In this document: one piece after another, positions 32,664 through 41,954 of the stretch | How the letters are laid out: every line of letters begins with the position of its first letter | Position numbering within the stretch: position 1 is the stretch's first letter | Source of the DNA: Paenibacillus faecis | GTDB taxonomy: Bacteria > Bacillota > Bacilli > Paenibacillales > Paenibacillaceae | Length of the DNA: 64,000 nt | Assembly: GCF_008084145.1 (NCBI RefSeq) | Contig: NZ_VSDO01000003.1 | Span: forward strand, 620,001-684,000 | Direction: 5' to 3' | Translations under genes and position numbers: made by a program | Notes under the pieces: model-generated | Seen by the model: the letters and a program-made list of their open reading frames with translations, nothing else | Told to the model about the DNA's origin: nothing | The model's database searches: none

Positions 32664-35600
32664 TTATTTGCTTACCCGTTTACGGCTTAACCATAAACCG
32701 AGACCGATCAGTCCCAGACCCGCTAAGATGTACGGATAACGGCTTCCTTCACCGGTCTTGGGAAGCAGGGTTCCCGGCGATGGCTTGCGCGTTTCCGGCT
32801 GCTGCGGTTCCGGTTCCGGCTTGCCGCGCGGGATATCCCCTTCTTCGATATCGACCGGAGGCGTCTCCGGATCTTCCGGCGCAGGCGGCTGAGGCGTCGT
32901 CGGTTCGCCTCTCGGGATATCCTCATCCGGTACGTCCACTTCGCCGGACGGCGGTGTTCCCGGATTGGCCGGATTCGATGGATGGCTCGGCGTTACCGGA
33001 ACCGATGAATTCCCGGGGCTCGTTGGATTCCCTGGAGTTCCCGGATCGGTCGGGTTTGACGGATTCGTTGGATTCGAAGGCTCGCCCGGTTTGACAGGTT
33101 CTTCCTTGCTGTTCGTCACGGTCAAGTTCTTCACGTTGCCTTGGCTCGTAATACTGGAGTCAATCGTGACGGTCCACTTCGCTTGATCGATTTTATATCC
33201 CTCCGGAGCTGCCAGCTCCTCCAAAATATAATTGTCGTACAGCAGTTTCGTGAACAGGATTTTGCCGTCCGCATCCGTTGTTTTCACGATCGGCGCCCGT
33301 TTGCCGGCTTCATCGTATAGCGCGAACTTTGCGCCGGCCAGCGGCTTCGTCTTATCGTCCCGGTCGACCTTGACCACTTCCAGGCTGCCCGTTACGCCGC
33401 CTCCGGATCCTGAACCGGAGGAAGTACGGACAATAATCTCTTCCGTGGTCTCCCTAAGCTCGGTCTTCAGTTGGTCGCCCTCGAGCGCTACTTTATTTTG
33501 TACGGCTTCTTTGTCTTCCGCGACAATGAACGATTGATATTCCAAAATATACGCCGTGGAGATCGGGTTGGTGAACTTCAATTCAAACGTCTCTTGATCT
33601 CCATCAAGCCTTGCGATGGTTAGCGTGTAGTCTTTCCCCTTTGTTAGTTCTTCCGCTTTCGCCGCTTCCCCGCTGGCCTCGATCTTGGTGGCGTACAGAT
33701 GGAACGAGTCCTCGATCAGGATCTGGTTCGCACTCGGATGGTCGATAATTTTAGCGTTGGAAATATGCGACTGCCCTTCATTGATTCGAATCGACCAGTC
33801 GATTTTATTTCCTTTCTGACTCCCTTGCTTCGCGACATACTCACCGCCATGAGGGACCGTTACTTTACCGTTCCAGGTCGCCGCTTTATCGCTTCCTTTC
33901 CAAAGTTCAGCGGTATTGTCTATCTCTTTGGCAATCAAAGCGCCCTGCAGCGATGTTTTGAACTCAATCCAGTAGGCGGATGAAGTCGACCCGGGAAAAT
34001 GAATCGAAAGTTGGTTTCCGTTAGCCTCGGAAGGCTCCGTCACCTTATATTTGGATGCGGGAACTTCGTCGCCTTTCTTGACGTCATTTCGTCCCCCCAT
34101 CAATTTCATCTCGTATACCTTGACCGAATTCGGCACCAGCTTTTGATCCTGCTTTAACACATCCGTTACAACCGCGTCTTTAAGGGGTTCGAGGTTGTAG
34201 TTCATCTTGATGTTCCATGTAATCTCTTTGCCGACGGGATCATAACCGCCGTCTTTACCGCCATTGTTCTTCGTGTAATCGTCGGCGGAGAAGCTGGCAT
34301 CCCGCTCAATCGGCCCCTTCTTCTCCCCGTTCTCGACCCACGTCATGGAAGCCCGGTTCAGAAAATCAAGCTTACGGTCCTTCAGCCAACCGATGTTAAA
34401 CTTCGTCTCGTACTCGATCGTATAGGTGGTGTCCAGGGTTTTGGCGAACTCGATAACAAAGCCTTGGCGTACATCTTTGTACTCCACCTTATAATGGCTC
34501 TCGGGAACGACTTTTCCGTCCGCTTTAACGACGACGGAGCCCGGTACGAATTCAAGCCCCTGGTACGGGAACGTATCCGTGATCACGACGCTGCTCATGC
34601 TGTACTTACCGCCACCCGGCATTTTGTCGCCGTTGACCGTGATCAACCACTTTGCCGTTTTGCCCGCAAAGTCCACCTCCCCTGTTCCCTTGACCAGAGC
34701 GCGGCTCTTTTGGGCCGGGACGGTGACTTCTTTGGAAGAATCGCCCGATGCCACTTTGTTCTTCACCGGCTGCCCGTCGGCCGCCGTTCGATCGACCGGC
34801 TTGGTTTGGTAAACGATCGTATATGGTGAATCGATATCCTTCTTAAACTGCAGCTTAAATCCGTTTGTCCCTTGCGGATCAGCCTTGTACTCCTCCCCGG
34901 AAAGCAGATCCTGGGCATTCGTCGAATTGCCCCTATACACCTTCAACGAATCGGCAATCCATGTATGATTCGTACTGAATTCATCCGTGACGATCGCCTT
35001 TTCTTGCGGGATATTCTTTTCGTTAAAGTTGTACTTTACCGTCCAGGTGATGATTCCGGTGTCTTGATCAACACGATACGACTTATCCAAGAATGAGCCG
35101 CGATTTACGGTGACCGTAGCGGTCGACTTGGCCTCTTTCATCCCCTCGCCGGTCAGGACAGCCGTGTTCTCGAAGCGCGACTGCTCGCCGGTAAGCTTCG
35201 TCGAAAAGCGAATTTCGTAAGCTTTGCTGATCGTCTCATCCTGGAACGCAAGCTCCAGTTTGGCCCCGCCGTTCGTTTCGACCGCATACTTGCCGGATTC
35301 CACCTTGCCGCCAAGGGTAACCGATCCATCGCCGTTAACCTGCAACTGGTAAACCTCTACAGAGTCGGCGATCAGTTCCAGACCTTCAGGCAGCGCGTCC
35401 GTGATGACCGCGTGCTTGATGTTCTTCAGCGACTTGTTCACCTGAACCGTCCAATCGATCCGGTCTTTGCCGATCGCTTTTCCTTGTTTCTCGGTCAGCT
35501 TGCCGCCCTCCGGTTTCAGGTTCACGATGATCGTCTGCACTCCGCTTTTTACCGGAATGGCAATGATGATTTCAGTGCTTCCTTTCAGCACTTCCTTCTT

Positions 35601-36119
35601 AAATTCCGTGCGGATTTCCAGCTTGCCTGTGATGTTGGAATGACTCTCGACGTAATCGTTGAAGGTCATGACCACTTTCCCGTTCAGATCGACCGTAAAT
35701 CGGCCAACCTCCCCTTGACCGGAAACAAGCGGAGCATCGATATCCGTAAAAATTTCAAATTGCCCCGGCAGATCAAAAGTAAATGTATCTCCGTTCTTGT
35801 AGCCGTGTCCGTTCGGAAGTTCCCACTCATAGCTGAGATTCACGGCCGCCCCAATATCCAGACTACTGCCGGGATTATACACCGCGTCAATGACGGTGCC
35901 GTTCTTATCGGTTAAGACGACTTTGGTTAAAATACTCTCCGTATTGGCGATCGGCGCCGACGGGTTATATACGTTATCCGTCACGGATTCCTGCACGCCA
36001 ATCGCCGCTTCCTGCAAATCGGCCGCCGCATTCGCCGTCCATACGGAAGCGCCATACAGCGTTTGAATCAGTAACAGTAAAGCTACAACGAGTCCAAAAA
36101 CTTTTTTCTTTCTCCTCAT
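32664..36119 (-). CDS. LPXTG cell-wall-anchored adhesin with repeated Cna-type domains
   Basis: The 1151-residue protein has a signal peptide (MRRKKKVFGLVV...) and a complete sorting signal at the C-terminus: LPKTG, a hydrophobic helix (YILAGLGLIGLGLWL) and a basic tail. The central 850 residues contain repeated beta-sandwich modules of the collagen-adhesin/SdrG type (recurring VTWTVKVNKSLKNIK-like openings, DTITDALPEGLEL-like strands), which often carry isopeptide bonds. One SpaA/Cna-B domain follows (GSLEVVKVDRDDKTKPLAGAKFALYDE...EELAAPEGY). A proline/asparagine-rich wall-spanning region precedes the anchor. Cell-surface attachment is inferred. The gene lies 280 bases after the c-di-GMP-riboswitch-controlled gene. 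Confidence 0.9.
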   Translation of the reverse strand: MRRKKKVFGLVVALLLLIQTLYGASVWTANAAADLQEAAIGVQESVTDNVYNPSAPIANTESILTKVVLTDKNGTVIDAVYNPGSSLDIGAAVNLSYEWELPNGHGYKNGDTFTFDLPGQFEIFTDIDAPLVSGQGEVGRFTVDLNGKVVMTFNDYVESHSNITGKLEIRTEFKKEVLKGSTEIIIAIPVKSGVQTIIVNLKPEGGKLTEKQGKAIGKDRIDWTVQVNKSLKNIKHAVITDALPEGLELIADSVEVYQLQVNGDGSVTLGGKVESGKYAVETNGGAKLELAFQDETISKAYEIRFSTKLTGEQSRFENTAVLTGEGMKEAKSTATVTVNRGSFLDKSYRVDQDTGIITWTVKYNFNEKNIPQEKAIVTDEFSTNHTWIADSLKVYRGNSTNAQDLLSGEEYKADPQGTNGFKLQFKKDIDSPYTIVYQTKPVDRTAADGQPVKNKVASGDSSKEVTVPAQKSRALVKGTGEVDFAGKTAKWLITVNGDKMPGGGKYSMSSVVITDTFPYQGLEFVPGSVVVKADGKVVPESHYKVEYKDVRQGFVIEFAKTLDTTYTIEYETKFNIGWLKDRKLDFLNRASMTWVENGEKKGPIERDASFSADDYTKNNGGKDGGYDPVGKEITWNIKMNYNLEPLKDAVVTDVLKQDQKLVPNSVKVYEMKLMGGRNDVKKGDEVPASKYKVTEPSEANGNQLSIHFPGSTSSAYWIEFKTSLQGALIAKEIDNTAELWKGSDKAATWNGKVTVPHGGEYVAKQGSQKGNKIDWSIRINEGQSHISNAKIIDHPSANQILIEDSFHLYATKIEASGEAAKAEELTKGKDYTLTIARLDGDQETFELKFTNPISTAYILEYQSFIVAEDKEAVQNKVALEGDQLKTELRETTEEIIVRTSSGSGSGGGVTGSLEVVKVDRDDKTKPLAGAKFALYDEAGKRAPIVKTTDADGKILFTKLLYDNYILEELAAPEGYKIDQAKWTVTIDSSITSQGNVKNLTVTNSKEEPVKPGEPSNPTNPSNPTDPGTPGNPTSPGNSSVPVTPSHPSNPANPGTPPSGEVDVPDEDIPRGEPTTPQPPAPEDPETPPVDIEEGDIPRGKPEPEPQQPETRKPSPGTLLPKTGEGSRYPYILAGLGLIGLGLWLSRKRVSK

Positions 36120-36314
36120 AATCTCTCCCTCAGTCTCTTCATCACCCTCATACTATTCGGTTCCGATCCGCTTTTTCGTGCGCAATTCGGGCCATACAAC
36201 CAACCGATTGCATGGCGATAAGGGACTTTCCAGTCCATCACCTCCACTGCTTGTTTATTGACGCACGACTTCCTGTGCCTGTCATTTCCCTCAGGAACCA
36301 AATGGGCTTCCTGC

Positions 36315-36349
36315 ATTATATATTCCAAAACTATACAATTTCTAGACAA
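36315..36349 (-). promoter_or_regulatory. Putative promoter/operator of the LPKTG adhesin gene
   Basis: TATAAT at 36320-36315 is preceded upstream by TTGTCTAGAA (36349-36340) on the minus strand. The same arrangement occurs before the 2062-residue surface protein at 63383-63418, with spacing differing by one base. Confidence 0.45.
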
Positions 36350-36399
36350 ACACAAATAAGCCTTGGACCTTCCGTCCAAAGCTTAGGTTAATTCTCGTA

Positions 36400-37200
36400 T
36401 TAATAATATTTAGCTGCGGTATAATGGGAGGCGTCTTTGACCATTTGGAATGCCGTCCCACTGCTCTTCCAGCTCGCATCCACCGTAGTGTCGATCGTCA
36501 CCCATTGCCCGTTCAAAAACACTTCGTTCCAGGCATGGTAGACGTCAACGTAATCCGAAGTCCCCATAACCAGCTTAGCCGGAATATCGATGCTCCGCAG
36601 CATGGAAGCGAACAAAGAGGCGTAGTCGTAACACATTCCCTTTTGCCCCGACAATGTTCGATTAATGTCCGGGAGGTAATCCGTTAATTCGCGGGCCGCA
36701 AGAGCCTCGTCATACCGAATCGTGCCGACGATATAGTCGTAGATAGCTTGTACTTTCTTCTCATCGGATGAGGCCGATTGGGTTAACTTCTTCGCAAGCT
36801 GAGCCGCCTTGTCGCCTTCGTTCCAATGGATATTTTGGATGGAGTTCAAGAATACCTGGCCGCCGTTCGCCAGCCGAAGCGTTACGTCCGCTTCCTTGAC
36901 CGGCTTATATTTGGTGCCCCCGACTTGTTCCAGAACGGTAATCTTATAGTTCCCGTTGCCCATCTGCAGCGGAAAAGCCTCCTGCCGTTTATCCGGCGAA
37001 AGTCCGTATGTATATTTGTCCTGACCTTTAGCGATCATGAGCTTTGTCTTGACGTCGGCCTTCACGTCATATTTAATGACGATCACGCCGCGGTCCATCT
37101 GCTCCAAGTCCAACCAATCCTCAGAGGAGGCGGCTTGTACAGCCGGAGCCCACATCAATAACGCAAAAAGTCCTACAATAGCGAACACTACGCTGCGCAT
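36400..37200 (-). CDS. Secreted transglutaminase-like protein
   Basis: ATG 37200 lies behind GAAGGGAG and begins a signal peptide ending VQAA. A beta-rich segment (residues about 25-125) precedes a transglutaminase-like domain with Cys190 (GMCYDYASLFASMLRS), His222 (DVYHAWNEVF) and Asp237 (WVTIDTTVDA). Members act as cysteine proteases or cross-linking enzymes, often on cell-wall proteins or peptides. Two tandem c-di-GMP-I riboswitches fill its leader, so synthesis should respond to c-di-GMP. The adhesin gene lies downstream on the same strand and may be affected by read-through. Confidence 0.9.
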   Translation of the reverse strand: MRSVVFAIVGLFALLMWAPAVQAASSEDWLDLEQMDRGVIVIKYDVKADVKTKLMIAKGQDKYTYGLSPDKRQEAFPLQMGNGNYKITVLEQVGGTKYKPVKEADVTLRLANGGQVFLNSIQNIHWNEGDKAAQLAKKLTQSASSDEKKVQAIYDYIVGTIRYDEALAARELTDYLPDINRTLSGQKGMCYDYASLFASMLRSIDIPAKLVMGTSDYVDVYHAWNEVFLNGQWVTIDTTVDASWKSSGTAFQMVKDASHYTAAKYY

Positions 37201-37219
37201 ACTGTAAACTCCCTTCGGT

Positions 37220-37300
37220 GGCCAGGCTGCCATTGACGGATCGTCAAGAAGGCCCTATGGCTTTGCGTCCTTGTCTTTCAACAAGTTTGCCGTTATCGTA
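37220..37300 (-). promoter_or_regulatory. c-di-GMP-I riboswitch (GEMM-I), gene-proximal copy
   Basis: On the minus strand the conserved core reads GGCAAAC, a GAAA-capped hairpin (TTGTTGAAAGACAA), GGACGCAAAGCC, then GGGCCT and a second hairpin (TTGACG/CGTCAA) ending in GGCAGCC. This matches the GEMM-I aptamer, including the tetraloop and the guanine-binding GACGCAAAGCC segment. It stops just before the ribosome binding site of the transglutaminase gene, consistent with control of translation. Confidence 0.92.
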
Positions 37301-37364
37301 ATAGAGTTCCACAGATTTTGAATCAAGTTTGTCCAGAAAAAACAAAAAAAGCGTCTTCGTTCGG

Positions 37365-37445
37365 TAGCTGGCTGCCATTGACTTACGTCAAGAAGGCCCT
37401 GTAGCTTTGCGTCCTTGCCTTTCGACAAGTTTGCCGTTATCGTGA
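37365..37445 (-). promoter_or_regulatory. c-di-GMP-I riboswitch (GEMM-I), promoter-proximal copy
   Basis: The same core as the neighbouring aptamer, with compensating changes in the first hairpin (TTGTCGAAAGGCAA) and a slightly different second one. A T-rich run (37350-37335) follows, which could act as a transcription terminator although its stem is not clear. Confidence 0.92.
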
Positions 37446-37461
37446 GTAGCTTTGTGAGTCC

Positions 37462-37490
37462 ATCGTACCAAATATATGAGCTATCATCAA
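37462..37490 (-). promoter_or_regulatory. Promoter of the riboswitch-controlled gene
   Basis: TTGATG (37490-37485) and TACGAT (37467-37462) with a 17-base spacer on the minus strand, ending about 15 bases before the first aptamer. Confidence 0.6.
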
Positions 37491-37632
37491 GAGAAAAAAT
37501 GGAATTTTGTCGAAATAGTTATTTTTTAGATAAAACTGTCTTTCCATATGCCTGTAGACACAAGTTTTAATAGAACTTGTATTCCTTTTATAGTATATTC
37601 TGAGTATATTTGTTACGAAGGGCGTGAATCTG

Positions 37633-38940
37633 ATGACAGTTTCTTTAAAAGAAGTTTTCGGAATTTCTAGGGATATCCTTAAGAGTTATGTGTCTAGAGA
37701 GATAGATAATGAGTTTAAAGATAAACTTGAACTTACGGATCATCATATAGTTATCTTTGGGGAGACTAAGGTCGGAAAAAGCTTTTTAAGAAAAAAGTAC
37801 ATTCCAAAAAGTGATGAAGTAGTTATTATCGATTGTACAAAAGGTATAAACTTAAATGATGTTTACATGCAAATATTATACAAGTCAGGAATTGAAGTGA
37901 CAGATAGTTTAACAAAGTCCTTTGAAGAAACCAACAAACTTAAAGGAGAAATCAGCGGCGGTTTCCTAGATTTCCTGAAAAGTAAAATCACTGGAGAAAT
38001 AAATGATAAAGAAATTCAAACCGAAAACAGCAGGCCCTATATTCCAAATACTGTTAGTGTAAAAGTTTCCAATGAATTGGAAAGAGCCGGTAAAAAAATT
38101 ATTGTCTTGGATGATTTTCATTACCTTGAGCTATTTGAACAATATCAACTAGCGTTTGATTTAAAAATGTTTTATCAAAATGGAATCCGATTCGTTATTA
38201 TCGGAACTAAAATAACCTCTGGTTATTTTGAAAAATTTAATGGAGAACTTTCACACCGTATCGATTACATCGACGCAACTATTTGGAAGCATTCAGAATT
38301 ACGCCAAATAGCTGAAAAAGGATCCAGAGAATTGAACATAAATATCTCACAAAGTGTTATTGATTATTTCATCGACTCTTCAAGTGGAATTGTCTCTGTG
38401 TACCAAGGCTTATTATTTAATTTTTGCCGAGTAAATAACGTAAGGGAAAAGAGTGCTCAATTAATTCATTTGGAGAATATAGATCTAGCTTCTAAATGCA
38501 CGAAGACATATTGGGATGAGATTAGTGAGATATATTTTAAAAAAGTTAAAGATATTGCAAGTGGTGGACGAAGACGTAAGCTACAATTATATTATTACAT
38601 AATCAAAATAATTTTAAATTCTGAACAGACGCTCATACGTGCTGGATTTCCATTCCAATATATATTTGATCAGTTAAAAACAACTCACCCTCTGAAAGAT
38701 AGCCTAAACCAAGGGGCTTTAACGTCTGTACTAAATCATATTGATGACTTGCAGTATGATAAAGAGATTTTCCCTAAAGTATTCACATATTTTGATAAAA
38801 GACTTTCGATTGTCGATTCAGACTTTTATTTTATGACAAGACACTTACCTCGTGAAAAAATAGATGAAATATTACCACCCCATGAATATGTAATTCAATT
38901 AACAGATATCGAGGAGGAAGGACAACTAAGTTTGTTCTAA
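37633..38940 (+). CDS. Orphan P-loop ATPase (AAA/STAND-like), low GC
   Basis: ATG 37633 follows GAAGGGCG; a GTG at 37624 is an alternative. The product (about 435 residues) has Walker A (GETKVGKSFLRKK, about residue 45-57), Walker B (KKIIVLDDFHYL) and a sensor-1-like strand (RFVIIGTK), then an alpha-helical region with winged-helix character. This is the layout of AAA/STAND NTPases such as those in transposon target selection or antiviral ATPases. The gene is strikingly AT-rich compared with its neighbours and stands alone, with a MITE-like element downstream, so recent transfer is likely. Its true function is unknown. Confidence 0.8.
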   Translation: MTVSLKEVFGISRDILKSYVSREIDNEFKDKLELTDHHIVIFGETKVGKSFLRKKYIPKSDEVVIIDCTKGINLNDVYMQILYKSGIEVTDSLTKSFEETNKLKGEISGGFLDFLKSKITGEINDKEIQTENSRPYIPNTVSVKVSNELERAGKKIIVLDDFHYLELFEQYQLAFDLKMFYQNGIRFVIIGTKITSGYFEKFNGELSHRIDYIDATIWKHSELRQIAEKGSRELNINISQSVIDYFIDSSSGIVSVYQGLLFNFCRVNNVREKSAQLIHLENIDLASKCTKTYWDEISEIYFKKVKDIASGGRRRKLQLYYYIIKIILNSEQTLIRAGFPFQYIFDQLKTTHPLKDSLNQGALTSVLNHIDDLQYDKEIFPKVFTYFDKRLSIVDSDFYFMTRHLPREKIDEILPPHEYVIQLTDIEEEGQLSLF

Positions 38941-39230
38941 TGAGTCTATTTCGTCTTTTAGGGGATATATTGTTGATACGACTCAGCTTAATGGTTATTG
39001 GGTAAGATTGAACCTAAGTATACAAGATTTTCTTACTTTTCTCCTCAGACTTAAATTAATCCACCACCACTTGTTTTGCCTGAATTAGAACCTACATTAA
39101 TAAACAATTTGATATGCTTCAGACTCCCGATATGTTTCAAAGCGACCATTTAATCTGCTTCTATCAAGTAACCTGCATCAAGTTTGACTAAAGTAAAGAC
39201 AGTTCCCTAAGAAAATAGGCCTACTGATAA
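38941..39230. other. Low-GC intergenic stretch without a recognised gene
   Basis: About 290 bases as AT-rich as the ATPase gene before it. Short broken frames are present on the minus strand but none could be assigned to a family. It is probably the rest of the transferred segment. Confidence 0.4.
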
Positions 39231-39268
39231 GCCACCCATCATCCTGAAAAAGGTTGGTGGGTTTTTTT
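39231..39268 (+). terminator. Intrinsic terminator after the low-GC island
   Basis: CCACCCATC, an A-rich loop, GGTTGGTGGG and TTTTTTT on the plus strand. Confidence 0.75.
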
Positions 39269-39276
39269 CGTTGCTT

Positions 39277-39605
39277 CTAGTGCCTCATCAGACATCGTAG
39301 TAGGAGAAAATGAGGAGTCGCTAAATCGTATTTAGCGCACTAAGATCAAGGTGCCTAACCCCTACCTTCCAACCCAGCCAACTCCAAAAAGATGCAAATC
39401 TACAGGTATTTAGGCCGATTCCTGAGCGGATGCGAAAAAAAGATGCAAATCTGCAGGTATTTCTAGTGATTTTAGAGAAACGAGCCGGTTTTGTCAAAAA
39501 TTCCTGCAGAATCGCAGGCATTTTCAAATTTTTGTTCCGAACAAGAAAAAAACATGCAGATATGCAGGAATTTTATGTTATCAGGGTTGTCTGACGAGGT
39601 ACTAG
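39277..39605 (+). mobile_element. MITE-like dispersed element, copy B
   Basis: The ends CTAGTGCCTCATCAGACA and TGTCTGACGAGGTACTAG are inverted repeats matching at 16 of 18 positions, and both ends show CTAG. The 329-bp interior has no gene, and carries the same GATGCAAATCTGCAGG repeats and AGAGAAACGAGCCG block as copies A and C. This is the structure of a non-autonomous element; no transposase that would move it is visible here. Confidence 0.75.
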
Positions 39606-39842
39606 CTCATAGTTTTTAAACACACATAGTTAATTTCCACTGACCCACTCTATTTCACAAATTTTTGCTTTTCAAATTATTTATCATGCCGATGAGCCTT
39701 CGTACGCTTGCAGTGCTCCTTCAGTATATTTGCGCGACAACGCAAAATATCATGCGGTGTACACGGATTTCCGCCGGCTTGCTATTTGATATATTGATAT
39801 TGCCTATCCCGCACCTAATACATTTTGAGGAGAAAAAAATCG

Positions 39843-41888
39843 ATGAAAATCATCATTCCCAAAGGAATCACCCCGGCTATCCTGACAACGGCCATCCTGA
39901 TTGGATGGACTGCGGCCGCGCCAAGTCTACCCGTTGCAGCCGCACAAGACCCTATCGCGTCGGCGCAGAACGCGTCAACCGCTTCGAAGAAGGCCGTTCC
40001 CGTCACCGCCGAGTCGGTAGAACAGTTTGCCGATGCTTATTTTTCGCGTCCCGATGTGAAAGAACGGCTCAAAGGCGCACTCTTTCTTGTCGTTAAAGAC
40101 GATAAAGTCCTGCTCAATAAAGGATACGGCTATGCCGACACCGACGCAAAAAAGCCGGTTGACCCCGATACCACAGTTTTCCGCATGGCGTCCATCTCCA
40201 AAGTCTTTACGGCAACGGCCGTTATGCAGCTTGCCGAGCAAGGCAAGCTCGATCTCGAACGCGACATATCCGAATATATGACGGGCATCACTATCCCCAA
40301 TCGTACAGGCTCCCCGCTGACGATGAAACATCTGTTAACCCATACAACCGGGTACGACTATACGGAAGGTTCCGCAGCCGCGAACCGCACGTCTCTGGAG
40401 AGTTACGTCAAAGAAAATATACCGACCGTCATTCGTAAGCCCGGAGAGGCCTACCGTTATGACAATATCGCTTACGTACAGCAGGGATATATCGTACAAA
40501 ATGTGGCGAAGCTCCCGTTTGAAACCTATACGAAAGAGCATATTTTAAAACCGCTCGGCATGAACAGATCCGATTTTGTCATGAGTGACGAGATCCAGGC
40601 CAATTTGGCCAAGGGTTATGATCCTGAGGGCAAAGCGATTCCTTTGTACGAGAATACCCCCTATATCGATCCCACCGGAGGATTATTCTCAACCGGCGGC
40701 GATATGGCCAAATTTATGATAGCGATGCTGAATGACGGCAAGCTCGGGGAGACTCGGATATTGAAGGAACAAACCGCCCGGACCATGAAATCCTTCCAAT
40801 TCGGCGTTCATAATGATCTGCCCGTGATGGCGTATGGATTTGAATCCTTCTTCAACCACCTCCATAATGGAGAGGCCGTCATCGGGAAAGGCGGGGACCT
40901 TGCCGGAGCTCATTCCTGGATGTGGATGCTGCCCGAGCATAAAGTAGGCGCGCTGGTTATCGTAAACGGCGAGGCCATAGACCCGAGAATCGAACTATTC
41001 GCCGCTTTCATGCAGCAGTTTTATCCCGATCAGCGCGCTGCCGCTCCGCCCCAACTTCAACGGGCACAAGAACAACAAACACCTTTGACCCGGTTTGAAG
41101 GCACTTACCGCAACCTGCGGAATCCGCAGGCCATCTCGCGTATTACGGCAAATCAGGACGGTACACTTACGGTAAAAGATCAGATGGGCACGCATCAGCT
41201 GCAGAAACTGGAGGCGTTGTTGTTTCAAGACGAAGAAGGCATGAAGGCGGGATTTAAAGAAGATAGCCGAGGAGAAATCAGCTACTTCTACTATAATGCC
41301 CCGGACAGCTTTTTCGAGAAATTGCCAACCCCTGCGCCCTACAGTGACGTACCTGAGCATCACCCGTACGCCTCTTCGATTTATCTGTTAAAGCAGCTTG
41401 GGAAGATCAGCGATGACAATCCGAGCAAATTCGGACCCGAGGAAACTTTAACCCGTGCCGAATTCGTGCAAATGCTGGTGCAGATCGGCGGGTTTCCATT
41501 GAGCAAGGAGCCTGTCCGATTTGCCGATACGGCCGGTCATCCGCTCGCACCGGAAATCCAGACGGCTGTAGAACATATAGGTGTCGAAGGCGTACAGGAC
41601 GGACGTTTTGAGCCGGATCGAGCGATCACGAGGCAGGAAGCCGCTTCGCTAGCATGGAAGTTTGCACAGGCGTTTAGGCCGGACCTACCCCAAGAAGCAA
41701 AACTAAGCGGCGAACAACCCTCGCCTTGGGCCAGGGAGGCCGTTCAATTTGTCGCCGCCGCAAAGCTGTTTGGCCCCGAGGTAAGCATGGGCGCCGACGG
41801 GACGGTCGACTATAAGCCAACGCGCCCCATGCTTCGCCAAGAAGCCGCCGCGTTGCTAGCCCCGCTTGCCGTTCCGTCGGGATCATGA
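39843..41888 (+). CDS. SLH-anchored beta-lactamase-fold serine hydrolase
   Basis: ATG 39843 follows GAGGAGAAA and begins a signal peptide ending near VAAAQD. The catalytic domain (about residues 45-380) has the S-x-x-K motif in ASISKVF, Y-D-N as second motif and a GGDLAGAHS stretch. The C-terminal 170 residues contain three S-layer homology repeats (YLLKQLGKIS...FGPEETLTRAEFVQML; FEPDRAITRQEAASLAWKF; YKPTRPMLRQEAAALL). The enzyme should therefore stay bound to the secondary wall polymer. Activity could be D-aminopeptidase, esterase or carboxypeptidase. Unlike the related gene at 8375, it is wall-anchored. Confidence 0.92.
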   Translation: MKIIIPKGITPAILTTAILIGWTAAAPSLPVAAAQDPIASAQNASTASKKAVPVTAESVEQFADAYFSRPDVKERLKGALFLVVKDDKVLLNKGYGYADTDAKKPVDPDTTVFRMASISKVFTATAVMQLAEQGKLDLERDISEYMTGITIPNRTGSPLTMKHLLTHTTGYDYTEGSAAANRTSLESYVKENIPTVIRKPGEAYRYDNIAYVQQGYIVQNVAKLPFETYTKEHILKPLGMNRSDFVMSDEIQANLAKGYDPEGKAIPLYENTPYIDPTGGLFSTGGDMAKFMIAMLNDGKLGETRILKEQTARTMKSFQFGVHNDLPVMAYGFESFFNHLHNGEAVIGKGGDLAGAHSWMWMLPEHKVGALVIVNGEAIDPRIELFAAFMQQFYPDQRAAAPPQLQRAQEQQTPLTRFEGTYRNLRNPQAISRITANQDGTLTVKDQMGTHQLQKLEALLFQDEEGMKAGFKEDSRGEISYFYYNAPDSFFEKLPTPAPYSDVPEHHPYASSIYLLKQLGKISDDNPSKFGPEETLTRAEFVQMLVQIGGFPLSKEPVRFADTAGHPLAPEIQTAVEHIGVEGVQDGRFEPDRAITRQEAASLAWKFAQAFRPDLPQEAKLSGEQPSPWAREAVQFVAAAKLFGPEVSMGADGTVDYKPTRPMLRQEAAALLAPLAVPSGS

Positions 41889-41907
41889 GTCGCCCCTCCC
41901 TAGTTTT

Positions 41908-41932
41908 AAAAGGCCGGTTTCCCGGCCTTCCT
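41908..41932. terminator. Hairpin between convergent genes
   Basis: AAGGCCGG, TTT, CCCGGCCTT lies 20 bases after the stop at 41888 and before the permease stop at 41955. Confidence 0.65.
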
Positions 41933-41954
41933 CATTTTAACAGCGGTCACGCAT

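Noticed and set aside
37220..37445. Direct duplication before the transglutaminase gene as a mobile-element target duplication
   Set aside because: The repeats carry the conserved c-di-GMP-I aptamer core with compensating stem changes, so they are tandem riboswitches.
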